From Liquidambar formosana (taxonomy: Eukaryota > Streptophyta > Magnoliopsida > Saxifragales > Altingiaceae): 64,000 nt of DNA. The position numbers and the translations under genes are program-made. Below are positions 12,701-24,249 of this stretch, piece by piece. The notes beneath the pieces are model-generated. The model ran no database searches. It was not told the DNA's origin and saw nothing but the letters and a program-made list of their open reading frames with translations. The DNA lies in contig CM077828.1 of NCBI GenBank assembly GCA_039720395.1, positions 31,244,069 to 31,308,068 on the forward strand. The letters run 5' to 3'. The stretch's first letter is position 1. Every line of letters starts with the position of its first letter.

Positions 12701-15700
12701 ATCATTGCCATGTTGATTTGGGCCAGCACTTGTTACTACTATTAGGAGAAGGTAAATGAGCCTTACGAAAGAAGAAATCTCCTTTGGTAAAGGTGTTTCT
12801 TTAGTCCAGTGACACTTAGAAGGATAATTAATTAGTCCTACGAAACTTCTAAAGCCACAAACTGAAAGGTGTTCAAACTCTAGCAACTTGAGGATGAAGA
12901 CCAAAAGGCGGGGAAAAGTTACTCGTCATTGCCAATTGGAAGTAACCATAAAGGTAGACTCTTATACAAGTATTTGTTTCACAAGAACACTCTTTTTAAA
13001 TAAGACCAATTAGGACAGCAGCCCTTCAAACTTCAGGATTTGATGTCTCTTCTTTAATCAAGGCAGTGACAAAGTGCTCAATTGGGGAAGAAGGTTGAGT
13101 AAGAATTACAGAAACAAGTTTTGAAACAAACTCACTTGAAGACCTAACCTTCAGATAAAAATCAACCGTCATCATCCTCGTACAATTATATCAGTCCTTC
13201 AAAAGATGAACAACTTCAAAAATCATGAGAGACAAAATGACGAGGGATAGATAAATGATGCAACTCTTTGTTATATCACCATCTGATTATACCTTCATTA
13301 GCTTGAGAATACTCACTTGTTTATTAAGCTTCCTTAGGACTAATGGGATTAGATGTTACATTAGGAGAACATAGAGATGAGGGAGACTCAGGGAGCCAAT
13401 GAAATGGGCTTAGTAGGCTTTAAAGAACTAAACAAAGGGTAAAGAGTTGATCCTAGGAGAAAAGGCCAGACCGCCACAGGCTTAGATGTTTGAGGCTTGA
13501 GGGTTCTAGGTTGGTCTACAACACAAGGTGATGTCAGATTTGTTCGACCTCCAGAAATGAGTGAAGAGGGTGAATTGTGTGTCACGGAAAGAGTGAACTG
13601 TGTGTGATCCCTAAACCATGGAAAAGGGAAGAACTATATTTGATTCCTTGAGGTGCACAATTTATGATCTCTACCAAGAGACAAGATGAGTGGTAAAGGG
13701 TTAAGGGTTTTACTTGGGCAAGTAGGTGTGGAGGCAATACTTGTACTTTGAGAAATTAGAGCTCTTTTCAAATTATATTACAGAAGCCTGAAATATTTGC
13801 TTTCTCAAAAGTAAGAGAATATGCGCAAGTTGACGTAACGTCTAAAAGATTATGATTTTACGTCTTTGTATCATTCTAGAAAGGCTAATGTACTAACAGA
13901 CAGTTTGAGGCAAAAAACAAGGGGGTTAATTGCTCTCATGATGGTTCAAGAGTGGCAATTGTTAGAGGCCTTGTCAGAGTTTGACATTCTTCCAATACAA
14001 TAGGGCATTAAGGATTTTCTTTTCAGTCTGTCAGTGCAAACTACCTTGATCAACAAGATCATCCACACATAGCCTCGAGATGATGAGTTACAAACTAGAG
14101 TAGCAATGTCAATTGTTGGTGTTACCCCGGATTGGGCCGTTGGAGCCAATGGTAGTGTGAGATTTTGTGGCAGACCATGTGTTCCAGATTTGGCATATCA
14201 TAAAAGAGAAATCCTAGATGAGGCACACCATTTGAGATCTTAGAAGCAAGAACCTTCTACTAAGGCTGCCACTCCTGCTTTGGAACTGCTATTCCAAGCT
14301 CCCGAGTCGGAACCTTGTAAGAACCTCAATTCTCTCTCGAAAGAATCTCGGTTCTACGTGAGACAAAACCTTGTGTTGGAGGGGAAAGCAAGGCCATGAC
14401 ACTCCCTCCCACAACTAACCTCTTCTAAACTTTAACTAAAATGTAAAAAGGTTTCTAATAACACTAGGATTCTCATTAAATCATATTAGATTAATGAGAA
14501 TCCTAATATTATTAGAAAAAAGAATAGAAAAAAGAAGGTAAAAGCATTTTTTTTTTTTTCTCTACATTAGTGTGACCTCTCAAAAGAACACCCTTTGCAA
14601 ATTATTTTTTTTTTTTTTGGGAATTCATGTATAATTCTAACAAACTATAAATTTTGCTTGAATTTTCTTTACAATTTCATCCCACTAAATATCATATTGA
14701 GGTAACACAACATACACACACACACACACATACTTTCTTCACAAACGCTTCCTACACGCCCCAAACCCTTGACTCTTCTATGTTCCCCCACTTCCTTGCC
14801 CCCACTCCCATTCGTGCTTCTATGTTTGAGATATACTATACATCCAGGTGGTACAAAGATATACAGGGACCTGCATAGGCATTTTTGGTGGGAGGCTGTG
14901 AGCGTGATGTCGCTAATTATGTCTACTGATGTCTCAATTGTTTCACTATAATGATTTGCATCATACAAGTAAGTTCCTTTTCGTCACATGTAGATACAAA
15001 ACACACATGAAGAAATATAAGGTTTGTGGGAAGGAGAGATAAGATAAAACATTCTAGCCTCATGTACAAGAGAGAAAAAGCATTGGGTTGGGTTTCTCTT
15101 TGGGGGAATTACAGGTTAGTCCAACTACAGGCAAATAATTACATATCAATAACTTCTTAGTAGATGACTACTACTTTTATTGATATGTAATTATTTGCCC
15201 ATAGCCGGACCAATCTGTAATTCCCCCTTTTTCTTTCTTTCTTTTATTTATTTCATTTTTTTGGGGGGGAGGGGGGGGGGGGGTGGGGATGGGGGGGATG
15301 TGCTATGCAAGAGATGGGGCCTATTCATCTAAGTTCTAGTGTTTGAAGACTTTGATAGTTCCTAAATAATCTATAACGTTAATTAAAAACATGCTTTTGA
15401 AGTGAGTTGGGTTGTAGGTGCAACTCAATTAACCTAACCAGCCCCTTTAAACAAATTACAGATAAGCCCAATATAAAATCAATATACAATATGCATGCAA
15501 ATATAACACAATCTTAAAAACTATGTGATTCTATTCATTTATGTTTCATATGGAACCAAAACATTTACTCCCAATATTACACATTCTGCAATAGACATCA
15601 TGACAATAGATTTACTTTTTCAACAGGACTTGAGCAATCATGCAAGAAATCTATACAATGTTTTGTAACAGAATTCCTTTTTGCCGTTCAGAAGGAAACT

Positions 15701-16964
15701 ATGCAATTTTCTAGTACACTCACAACTATCATCCTCCGAATATTTACAAGGAATATAAATTTATCCGTGAGGGTACATAATCAAACTATCATGTGCATTA
15801 TCAAACCACATATGTAATAAATCCCATGATTTCCAAATTAATGCTATGAAGTATGAACTCACCTTTAGTACGAATCTATACAATGAAGGAGATGCCTTGA
15901 GCAAGGAAGTGCAATCAAGGAGGCTGCGGCCACTACTTCCATTTAATACCAATTCCAATTGCTTGAGATTGCTTAACTCGGGAAATTTGGGGATAGAAGT
16001 AAATAACTGAATAATCCAACCAAAAGTAAAGACAAAAACCATTAATGATCTTTACTCCTTCCCCACACCACAAAAAAAAAAGGGAGATAAAAAATTGGCT
16101 AAAAAACACAAAATGATTGCACATACTAACCGAACACAAGTTCAATATAAGTGTCTCTAGTTGAAAGAAAGAGCTCGAAATCTGGCCAACATTATTAACC
16201 AAAAAGCGACCATAAGGCCCTCCAATGGAAGCCTTAACAAGACGAGGAACGTTCTTAAAGAGCATGCTTATCTTTGGTCCAGCATATTCAAATGACACAA
16301 GATTTATTGCGGAAATCTCAATGTTTTTCAAACAATGGCAGCCCACTATCTCTAAGTTCTTTAGCTTGAGTGATGGACCAGATATTTTCAGATCTACCAA
16401 TGATTTTGAGGTTGCCACACGTAACACTTCGAGAAATGGACAATTGAGTAAAAAGTACTCAATAACTTCTCCGGTCACATCAACGCAGGTCAAACGAAGC
16501 TCTGTTAGGGAACCAATGTGGGAATTACCAAAAAGTTGAGAAGTAAGAATGTAATTCTCCCGAATTAGATATCCCCAGGAACATGTGAAGTCCAACTCAA
16601 GCCTTTTAACTCTCTTTCTTATTGCAAATTTAATCCAACTATCAATATGGCATTTAGAAACTTTGTCATCCATATCAAAACAAACTCTGAATTCGCCTAG
16701 GGTTGGAGCCTGATGCAAGTTCAAGACTTGATTCACCCAATCTACAAACCTACACCATTCAACTTGAAGTGACTTGTCTACCAATCCCATTCGCATTTCA
16801 TATACTATCCTTGATTCATCAAAGTCCAAACTACCACTGATAGAAGTCCACAAATATCTCCATCTACGGGATAGGACACTAGTTCTTGCGGCTTCCTTCA
16901 TCTTCAAGAGAGACAGAATGGAAACAAGGATTTCGTCCGGCAATTGACTAATCCGATCATCCAA
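9714..16964 (-). CDS. F-box/FBD/LRR-repeat protein, probable SCF ubiquitin-ligase substrate receptor
   Basis: Three coding exons were read: 16964-16131, 16006-15863 and 10031-9714. All junctions are phase 0 with consensus sites (donor TCG|GTTAGT, acceptor TTCAG, donor AAG|GTGAGT, acceptor TTGCAG). They give about 430 residues, usual for the family. The N terminus has an F-box (DDRISQLPDEILVSILSLL, then a RRW-containing stretch), which should bind SKP1. The middle has leucine-rich repeats (LKNLEIVGCHCLKNIEIS). The last exon is a typical FBD domain (LKVVELVGFVGC, then LEKIIIDPR). The first visible codon is TTG, not ATG, so a short 5' exon is missing. A candidate ATG lies in the minus-strand stretch 17255-17208 (MRKTVRPVSKFALREG), but its donor phase does not fit the acceptor cleanly, so I did not join it. 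The second intron is 5.8 kb and packed with transposon remains. Substrate unknown. Confidence 0.88.
10482..10785. mobile_element. MITE with about 63-bp terminal inverted repeats, in the F-box gene intron
   Basis: The left end AGGGCCTGTTTGGTTATCC and the reverse complement of the right end, AGGGTTTGTTTGGATGTC, stay alignable for about 63 bp, both reaching a TATTGAAG motif. The interior is non-coding. No clear target duplication (flanks CAA/TAA), so the superfamily is uncertain. Confidence 0.7.
10786..13835. other. Intronic DNA of the F-box gene without recognisable features
   Basis: AT-rich sequence with homopolymer runs and short frames only. The stretch 11730-11950 is A-rich on the plus strand and may be an old retroposon. 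Nothing supports an independent gene. Confidence 0.4.
13836..14965 (+). pseudogene. Decayed Ty3/gypsy pol fragment (RNase H end to integrase zinc-binding region)
   Basis: Plus-strand translation shows gypsy signatures: LKDYDF...YHSRKANV (end of RNase H, usually YHPGKANVVADALSR), then a connection region ending KREILDEAH, then HPGGTKIYRDLHRHFWWE and RDVANYV before a degenerate CLNC, i.e. the integrase HHCC zinc finger. In-frame stops occur (e.g. after DILPIQ and IIHT). The coding is split at 14239-14824 by a later insertion. It is antisense within the F-box intron. No LTRs were located. Confidence 0.75.
14239..14824. mobile_element. hAT-like non-autonomous element nested in the gypsy fragment
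   Basis: The gypsy reading frame resumes exactly across this 586-bp insert. The insert is bracketed by a perfect 8-bp direct repeat TTTGAGAT (14231-14238 and 14825-14832), the length made by hAT transposases. Its ends are imperfect inverted repeats (CTTAGAAGCAAGAA; reverse complement of the right end CATAGAAGCACGAA). The interior is non-coding with a short inverted repeat (about 14451-14515) and an (AC)n run near 14713. Confidence 0.75.
15102..15227. mobile_element. Small foldback MITE (126 bp), possibly Mutator-like
   Basis: Two arms of about 51 bp beginning GGGGGAATTACAG form a near-perfect hairpin. The flanking 9-mers TTTCTCTTT and TTTTTCTTT differ at one base, compatible with a Mutator-type 9-bp duplication, but they are low-complexity. 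The terminus resembles that of the Pack-MULE at 20861. Confidence 0.6.
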
Positions 16965-17830
16965 ATAACTGCACGTCTTGACACACTAACCATTTCAAAA
17001 CCAAAGACAATTAACCCATGTCAGCAAAGGTACCAAATTTTGCAACTTTGGTTTTGGTTTTTGTTCCTACAAATCTAATAGTACCAATACAATGTGTAGG
17101 TTTAAAAAACCAATAAGAAAACAAACAAATCTAATGACGAAATAATAATAAAAAGCTTATTCTTTTTTATAAAAATCTAGTCTTTTTTCAATTGTTCAGA
17201 AACGAAATCACCTTCCCGTAGCGCAAATTTAGAGACAGGCCGCACTGTTTTCCTCATCTTGTCTAGTGATAACAGCTAATTTCCTGCTCCCTTCCTTCGA
17301 TGGTGACTTGATTTTAACTTATAGGCTGCACGATTAGCAAAGCCAAAAGAATACATATACAAATATAAATTTAAAATTTAAAAAAAAAAAATCATACGTT
17401 GGCTCAGATTAGAAATTAGTACCAAAACCCAAATAGAGGAAAAAAAATTGCAAACCAACTAAGATATCAGTCCATCGTACAACGAGCAATCTATTTATAA
17501 GAATAAAGACTCGATTTTTGCAAGCACGATATCTCATTATTATTAATAGCAAAAGGTTATACCTTCTCTTGCCTTCCGAAGGAAAAAAGAGAAACCTTTT
17601 GTCACACCGCAAATAAATTATATGAATTTAATTTAAATAAATATATCAGCAGCGATCCCTTCCTTCAATTCCTTCTCTTCCGCATCAGATTTTGCCTGAA
17701 ACAAATACATAAACCCACAAAATTAAAACAGAGAGTAGAGAGAGGAGTAGAGAGAGAGAGAGAGAGAGACGGAGAAGAGAGCTGGGTGTCGAGCTGAATA
17801 GCAACCCAAGGGATCACAAAGACTGTAGAC
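16965..17830 (-). promoter_or_regulatory. 5' region of the F-box gene (untranslated exon(s)/promoter, boundaries unclear)
   Basis: An acceptor-like GTGCAG lies just upstream of the first coding exon. Another candidate exon end is TTTGTTTCAG at about 17697 on the minus strand. A (GA/CT)n tract at 17738-17769 is typical of plant 5' UTRs and core promoters. Which pieces are transcribed cannot be settled by eye. Confidence 0.35.
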
Positions 17831-17935
17831 AGAGAAGGGGTTCGCGAGATCTACAAATACCAGGCTTCGGCGTTTTGCTGCTGTCCCGTCATATAAGTAG
17901 GCATCCTGCGAATTTTATGAGAGACTACTGCTAGC

Positions 17936-18790
17936 GGGGTAATTTTATGACGGATACTTTAGCTATAAGTCCATAAAATTAGACTTGTGCAGTTATAAGT
18001 TTATTATAAAATTTTATGTAGTTAAAAATCTCTTTTAGATATTTTCAGACAATATCACCCCTTTATATTATGTAGCAAAAGGTTTTTCTTAAAAAGTTAC
18101 ATATAATCAATGTAACTGTTTTTATTTTATTTTTTTATACATAATTTTATATTCATCATGAGTCTTTTCCCAAAAAAAAAAAAAAAAAAAAATCAAACAA
18201 ATCAAATAAATTTGAGCAAACATCTACTTGTAACTAAAGTATATATTGAACTCATAGAAAAACAGTTACATGAAAACAATTACTTTTAAGTCAATTGTAA
18301 CTGAATTTTAGTCACAAGATATTTAAATCTTACAAATTTTTAGTTTCAAACACATCAATTTAACTGATTCAATAGTTACATCTAATAAATCTAATAATTT
18401 TGTATGGGAAATTGTACAAAATTGAACTCACATTAAAATAGTTACATGTTTATTTATTTTAAAATCGATGCATGTAAACATGTAATTAATGTAACTATTT
18501 TTTTTTGGTACATGATTTTATTTTCATCATGGGTGTTATTTCGAAAGGCTTGACGAATAGATTTAAAATATATAAATTTTATTGGAAATCAATATCTAGA
18601 TCGAAAGTTACATCATTTTACAATTTGAAAACAAAAATAATACTTAAGGGTAAACTTGACTTTATGCATTTACCACGGTTACAAAAGTAAACTCATTTTA
18701 CTTAAAAGTGGACTTATGACTGCATAAGTTTGCTACATAGACTTATGCCTCTATAAGTCCTATAAAAATAGACTTTCGCTAATTTCCCCT
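17936..18790. mobile_element. Possible TIR element of about 850 bp, AT-rich
   Basis: The left end (GGGGTAATTTTATG) and the reverse complement of the right end (GGGGAAATTAGCG) are loosely similar. Both continue into related motifs such as ACTTGTGCAGTTATAAGT versus ACTTATGCAGTCATAAGT. No target duplication or coding found. Confidence 0.3.
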
Positions 18791-18834
18791 TCTATGATTC
18801 CCTATCATACTCACTTATCATTTGAAGTAGTTTG

Positions 18835-18955
18835 AAATAGCCTACTTATTCACTTATCATTTAGTGATCATTTATCATTTAAAGTGATCAACTTATTATT
18901 TCAAGTAACCCACTTACCATTTAAAGTGACAAACTTACTATTTCAAGTAACCTCA
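18835..18955. repeat. Short degenerate tandem repeat (about 22 bp unit)
   Basis: Successive variants of ACTTATCATTTAAAGTGA and ACTTACTATTTCAAGTAA, about five units. Confidence 0.6.
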
Positions 18956-20297
18956 TGGGTATAATACCTAATTTTTTGCTAGGGTATCATAGAATTGATC
19001 TTGTTTGCTTTGTTTGAGGCCAATTATTGCCACTTTTGTGGTTGGGTTTGGTTCTGTTTTAAAGCAAATTTTACAAACCAGAATCAAATCATATTATAAA
19101 AAAAATCAAATCAAATAAAAAAATATCGATTTGGTTTCAGTTTTCTCCTTTCAAATAATAACAAATCATGGATAATTGGATACACCTAACAAAATAAAAA
19201 AATTCACAATCCAAAATTCCAAATTAAAAATAAAAATAAATTTAACAATATCTTTAAAGATTGTTAACTAAAATAAAAAATTAAACATTATATCAAAATA
19301 GAAACATATTAAAATAGGAAGTTTACATATGAAGTTTAATATATAATAAACATATATTATAATACATTCTATACATTTTGGTCTTTTTCGGTTTTTTGGT
19401 GTGTTTTGGTTTTTTTAGCTTACAAACCAAAACCAAACCAAATGAAAGAAAAACTAAACCGTTTGGTTTGGTTCAGTTAGGTTTTCGGTGTTAACATAAA
19501 ACATGAACACCCCTAATTGTCACCACAAAAATTACTCAGTTAATTTATATATTTTAAGTTTTTATAAGAAATATAAAAGGTTTTCATGAATACTAATTGC
19601 GTTTTTTACTTAAAAACATTATTTTGAACAACTTTGTAAGATAAATTTTATAAAATTTGTTGTTTAAGTAGAGTTTTTGACTATTTACGGTCTTTGTTTC
19701 ATTTTTACATAATAATTCATAAAAAATGGCAAAAAAATAACTAAAACGATAGATTTTGGAAAACCTTTCTTTTACAAAGTTATTTAGAATGATGTTTTCT
19801 AGTGGACTGCACAGTTATTTTTTTTATGAAAAGTGTAAACTAAGTAGTAGGTGCAATGAATTTTTGTAGTGGAAATAGTCGTCCCTTTTATGTTTTTTTT
19901 CTTTTCTTTAAACAACCAATAGGATGTACTCTTATTTCTAATCCTTCCTTAATATCAATGTATGATTATAAATATAAATATGTTTCTAAAAGATCGAACT
20001 TAATATCACTTATTGAACAGGTAAAGGTAATGCCACTAGTTTTTAAATAAACCAACTTGGCCATGAATCCTTTCTAATATTATTTTAGGTAATTACAAAT
20101 ATCTTCCTAATGTTTTGTTATTTTTCATGTAATCTTTCTAAAAAAAAAGTAATTGCAATGTCCCATTGACACCTTATAAACTAAATAATTAGCGTCACCC
20201 ATTTCTCATTGTTAATTAAATTAGATGTAAAAAGGTCACATGACCATCGTTAATTTTAGGTTGGTTATAAATGGAGGCCTAATTGTCAATTTCTTAT
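18956..20297. other. Intergenic, very AT-rich
   Basis: Contains complementary TTTGGTTTTGG and CCAAACCAAA runs around 19390-19490 of a kind common in plant repeats. No gene is supported. Confidence 0.4.
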
Positions 20298-20298
20298 A

Positions 20299-20418
20299 GG
20301 GTGGGTCTAAATCCACACCATTGTTTGCTAAATCCACGCCCTTGAATAAAAATGATGAAAAATGTGTGAAATCTGCATATGAAAATAAAGAATAAGGGGT
20401 GTCGATTTAGGCCCACCC
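20299..20418. mobile_element. Short MITE-like inverted repeat (about 120 bp)
   Basis: The left end GGGTGGGTCTAAATCCACACC pairs with the right end, whose reverse complement is GGGTGGGCCTAAATCGACACC: two mismatches in 21. Flanks TTTCTTATA and TTTCTATAT are similar but not an exact duplication. Confidence 0.55.
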
Positions 20419-20860
20419 TTTCTATATTGAAGTGGCGTTCCATCAATGTTCATTGTACACATGTAGTGAAAAGCTAACCGGAGACGATAAAGGCTTTCCA
20501 CCTCGGGCTAGGTCTCATCGCCACTCTCGCTTCGTCCTCGGAGCTTTCAAAGCAGCAAATCTCTCACTCGCTCTATTAACACACTCTTTTTCATTTCTTC
20601 TTTGGCGACTGTCGTTCGTTCACTCTCGTCTTCAACAGCCCTAACAAAGGGATGCTATATCAGAGGGTTCCTATATGCTTTTATTTTACAAGTTCTCTTA
20701 GACTTTATGACAAATGCATCTGAGATTGCTCCTGCATTTAGCCTTCATTGCAGAATCCGCATCCGAGTAAAGAACCTATAGTCCACCACAAGAAGTTTTA
20801 TTATTTATTAAAAAAATTAAAGGGTAAAGAAACCTTGGAAACAAAATGTAATAAATTTTA

Positions 20861-22517
20861 GGGAAAATTACAGATTGCCCCCCTAATCTTTGAGTGGAAA
20901 TCACTTTTCACCCCTCATCTTTGAAATCGGACAAATAACCCCTTCAAATTTCAAAAATGTTATTTGGACTTACGCCGTTAACTGAATCTGTGAAATGACT
21001 ATTATATCCCTGAGACATTTTCATCTAAAGATGCAAAATTACATCCTTACCCTCATTTTATTTTACACAAACAAATTGAATGAAGCTTCCTTGAGAAGCT
21101 TCTAGATCCTTACATGGAACCCTAACACCACCCAACCATGAAACCCAAACCACTACCGCTGCTATCACCAAAGACGACTACTTCGCCGCCGTCTACTACA
21201 TCTCCAACATTGTCCGCCGCGACTTCTACATGGAAAAAACCCTCAACAAGCTCTGCCTCACTGTCATCTCCAACCTCGTCTACTGTATCCTCCGCAGCTG
21301 CTCCACCGCTGGCACTGAGTCCTTCCGCTTCTTCAACTGAGTTCGCACCCACCACCCCTCCTACAAACCCACCACCATCAAATTTGAAGAGCTCATCAAA
21401 ACCCTAGCTCGCACTCGCAAATACGAGACAATGTGGAAAATTGCCGAGCAGATGAAGAAAAAAACCCCATAATCTCTCCCCATCCACCATTTCCTTCATC
21501 ATCGAAGAGTACGGCAAACAGGGTTGAAACCCAAACCTTAATTTGAAGAGTACAGCAACATTCAAATCTGAAGCCGTCAAATCTAAAGCCCAAACCTTCA
21601 TCACCGATGGCGTGGTGCACCGTCCATAGCAACTCAATGGCCATCTGCAAATCGCCGTCGGGTTATCGCTATTGGTTATTGGGGTTCTTTATGGTGGTTG
21701 TAGATTTGAATGCTATTGGCTGCTCTGACATTGCTCGAGAAGAAAAGAATGACGCAGAAGGGAGCTACCATAGAAATCTGATCTTTTAAGATGTACATCT
21801 AATCATGAGTAGCGGGAGTTTTGGTGAATGTGGTGGATGATAGGGAAGTGGACTTGAATGTGGGTATGGTGATCGGGGATTCTGTTGCTTTCAATGAAGA
21901 GGTAGAAAATTTTCAATGGAAGGGAGAGGTTGGAGTGAGGGTTGAGTGGTGGTCGAGGGTGGGTACTGGGTAGTGAGCTAGGTTGGGTGGTTGTGGTGGT
22001 GGTGATGGGCAGTGCAAGGAGATTGTGATGTTGGAATTTGACAAATTCTACATCTGTTAGATTGAATTTCTCTGCAAAATTTAAATCCTCCAAAATTCGA
22101 AGTATAAATTCCGCTTGAGCCCTAGAAATTTCATGTCTAGTAAGAATTTGCTGCTTATAATTTGGGAGTCCATTTTAAATGAAAATGAAGTAGAGTTTGT
22201 CGGCGACATCCTGTGAAGAAACAACCATGGGTACCATGGTTGGAAGCCAGATGGAGTTTCAATCAGTGATAGAGGAAGACAATGGTTGAGGGAGTGAAAA
22301 GCACGTGGGCTGTTAAGGGTATTTTGGTCTTATTTGTGAAGTATGTTGGCCATGTGCGTTGCACGTGACTTTTTCTGTTAAAATCATAACGTCTGTCAGA
22401 CGGAAGGGTGTAAAGTGAATATTTTTTAAACTTCAGGGGCTTATATGTCCAATTTTAAAGATGAGGGGTGAAAAGTGATTTCCGCTCAAAGATCAGGGAG
22501 CAATCTATAATTTTCCC
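20861..22517. mobile_element. Pack-MULE: Mutator-like element carrying a PPR gene fragment
   Basis: The ends are long inverted repeats: the left begins GGGAAAATTACAGATTGC, the reverse complement of the right begins GGGAAAATTATAGATTGC, and similarity runs about 90-100 bp. Flanking 9-mers TAAATTTTA (20852-20860) and TATATTTTA (22518-22526) differ at one base, matching the 9-bp Mutator duplication. No transposase is present. The interior holds a captured PPR segment (about 21124-21530) and further GC-richer sequence to about 22300 of unknown origin. Confidence 0.75.
21124..21529 (+). pseudogene. Captured N-terminal fragment of a pentatricopeptide-repeat (PPR) protein gene
   Basis: The frame starting at about 21123 (different from the long open frame at 21138) reads KDDYFAAVYYISNIVRRDFY, then MEKTLNKLCLTVISNLVYCI, then SFRFFN, a stop, then HHPSYKPTTIKFEELIKTLA and RKYETMWKIAEQMK, ending near SFIIEEYGKQG and a stop. 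This is the conserved N-terminal region of a P-class organellar PPR protein, where FFNWA is expected at the first stop. Stops and the missing downstream repeats make it non-functional. The subfamily is from memory of family consensus, not a search. Confidence 0.65.
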
Positions 22518-22526
22518 TATATTTTA

Positions 22527-23690
22527 AACATGAACTTGAGATTCAATAATAAAAATAAAATCACCATTCCAGTTCTTGCTGGATCTAGGCCACAGGTGGC
22601 CCACGTGAACCACCATCATATGGACCCCTTCCAAGACCTCCTAGACAATCACCATCCCATTTCTTGCTGGATCCTAAGTCTTTTCTAAAACATGGAAGGC
22701 ATTAAGAAAATAAATACTCATCACCAATCAATTTTTCCAACTGAAGTATAAATAGGAGAAAAGTTAGGTGGTCGCTAGAGAATTTATTTTACCGAGACCA
22801 TTGTTGGCATATTGTAAAAGATACACCAATGAAGTAAACAATGGCCCAAAAGATATAAGAAAAAAAAAATGAAGTAAACATCCCAATGTTAGAATGAAGA
22901 TTTGGTCAGATATTAATCACTTGGTCACCATAAGCACAAAAAGAACTGGGTTTGTTATTCTTTCTTGTCAATCATCATAACCAAAATTTTCATCATCCTT
23001 CATACACTTCCCTTTAACTGCTGCAACTGTGGGTTGCTTTGTCAAGAAAAGCTAATCAAACTCCTTGGGTTATGGGACAAAAAGAACCGGGTTTGTTATT
23101 CTTTCTCCATACACCGGTGTAATTAAATCTCCTTGGGTTAGAGATTTGCTATTGAATTTTGACATTAAAATGTACAATAAAAAAATGACTAAATTGATAT
23201 TTTTATTTCATTTTATTTTTTGCTAAACGAGGGGTATCCCAAGCCATCACGTATAGAATAAGCCTACCGTGATGCACAAACCACTTATAAGCTCGTGCAT
23301 CCGATAGTAAAAAAACGAAAACTCGAATTTGGAACTTACGGTTCTTGAGCTACAGTACTTTGCCATCTAAACTATGCTCACGGGTTCAATTGAGATTAAC
23401 TTATTGATATGACTGAAAGAAAACCATGAGACAACCAAAATATGCCCTAAACGCAGTGTAGGATGCTGAGAAAACAAAACTGAAGAAAACAACAGTTTTA
23501 TTTCATTTTCTATGGTTTAGGACTTTAGGCTCAACTGGTCATTCTTAACATAAAAATATTTCATACTGTGTCCCTACTCCCAACCCCTTCATTATTTTCC
23601 CACCATTCAAATATCAAAAGCCTACGTACAAAACACATAAGCCACCTGCCCTACAATACTACCATCTTCTTGAAATTCTTCACCACGGAC
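22527..23690. other. Intergenic
   Basis: No gene is supported. At 23225-23400 the minus strand has tRNA-like promoter motifs (TAGTTTAGATGGC and AAGTTCCAAATTCGAG), suggesting an old SINE; no target duplication was identified. Confidence 0.4.
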
Positions 23691-24196
23691 CTAAATTGGT
23701 AGCCGCTGCTGCTCCTGCTCCACATTGTGATGTACAACGACACTAGATAATTTGTTGAGCAATTGATGAAATCCATTCAAAACTCTCTGATAAATCCACG
23801 AGTATAACTTGTGAAATATATCTACGGTTACCATTAAGATTGATACTAGTGCCCAAATGATGAAAAAAATCCAACCATGTTGTGGGATGGTGGGAGAAGG
23901 ATGGTTATCAATGAGGACGCAGAAAGAAGCCCTGAAATTTTACCAATGTAGCCGAAGAATCGTTAATCATTTGCATTTTTGGTATGGAACTCTGCTGCAT
24001 ATGCAATATAGTACATGAGTGTACTGAGGAGGAAGGCCCATATGTTTGCAAAGTGGGTCTCAAATGGACTAGCAGTTTTTCCTATGTACTTCACTTCCAC
24101 AGCTTGTAGGAGTAAAGGCACGAGCAACACAAAGATGGATTGGAGCTCCTTGAATGACATTGTATTGTTTTTTTCACTGAAACACCTCTCGTCCAT
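23691..24196 (-). pseudogene. Small multi-pass membrane-protein gene, degenerate (second copy of the gene at 2.4 kb)
   Basis: From ATG at 24160 (or 24196) the frame reads MSFKELQSIFVLLVPLLLQA and a second hydrophobic stretch (IWAFLLSTLMYYIAYAAEF), then a TAA stop near 23965. Past the stop the same frame continues RFFGYIGKISGLLSA. A one-base shift near 23865 then gives another membrane segment (IFFIIWALVSILMVTVDIF) and a tail ending at a stop at 23691. One nonsense codon and one frameshift in about 165 residues indicate a pseudogene. The N-terminal block matches the LTR-interrupted copy at 2388-2585. I do not know the function. Confidence 0.55.
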
Positions 24197-24249
24197 GCAT
24201 GCTTAGCCTCCTGTGGGCTTGTATAATATCTATGGTTTCTACAAAAAAT

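Noticed and set aside
17208..17255. Minus-strand ATG frame MRKTVRPVSKFALREG as first exon of the F-box gene
   Set aside because: Plausible N terminus, but the available donor leaves phase 1 and the acceptors before the F-box exon do not restore the frame, so it was not joined.
21138..21407. 89-codon Ser/Pro/Thr-rich frame
   Set aside because: The neighbouring frame of the same DNA gives clear PPR-family sequence; this frame is a by-product.
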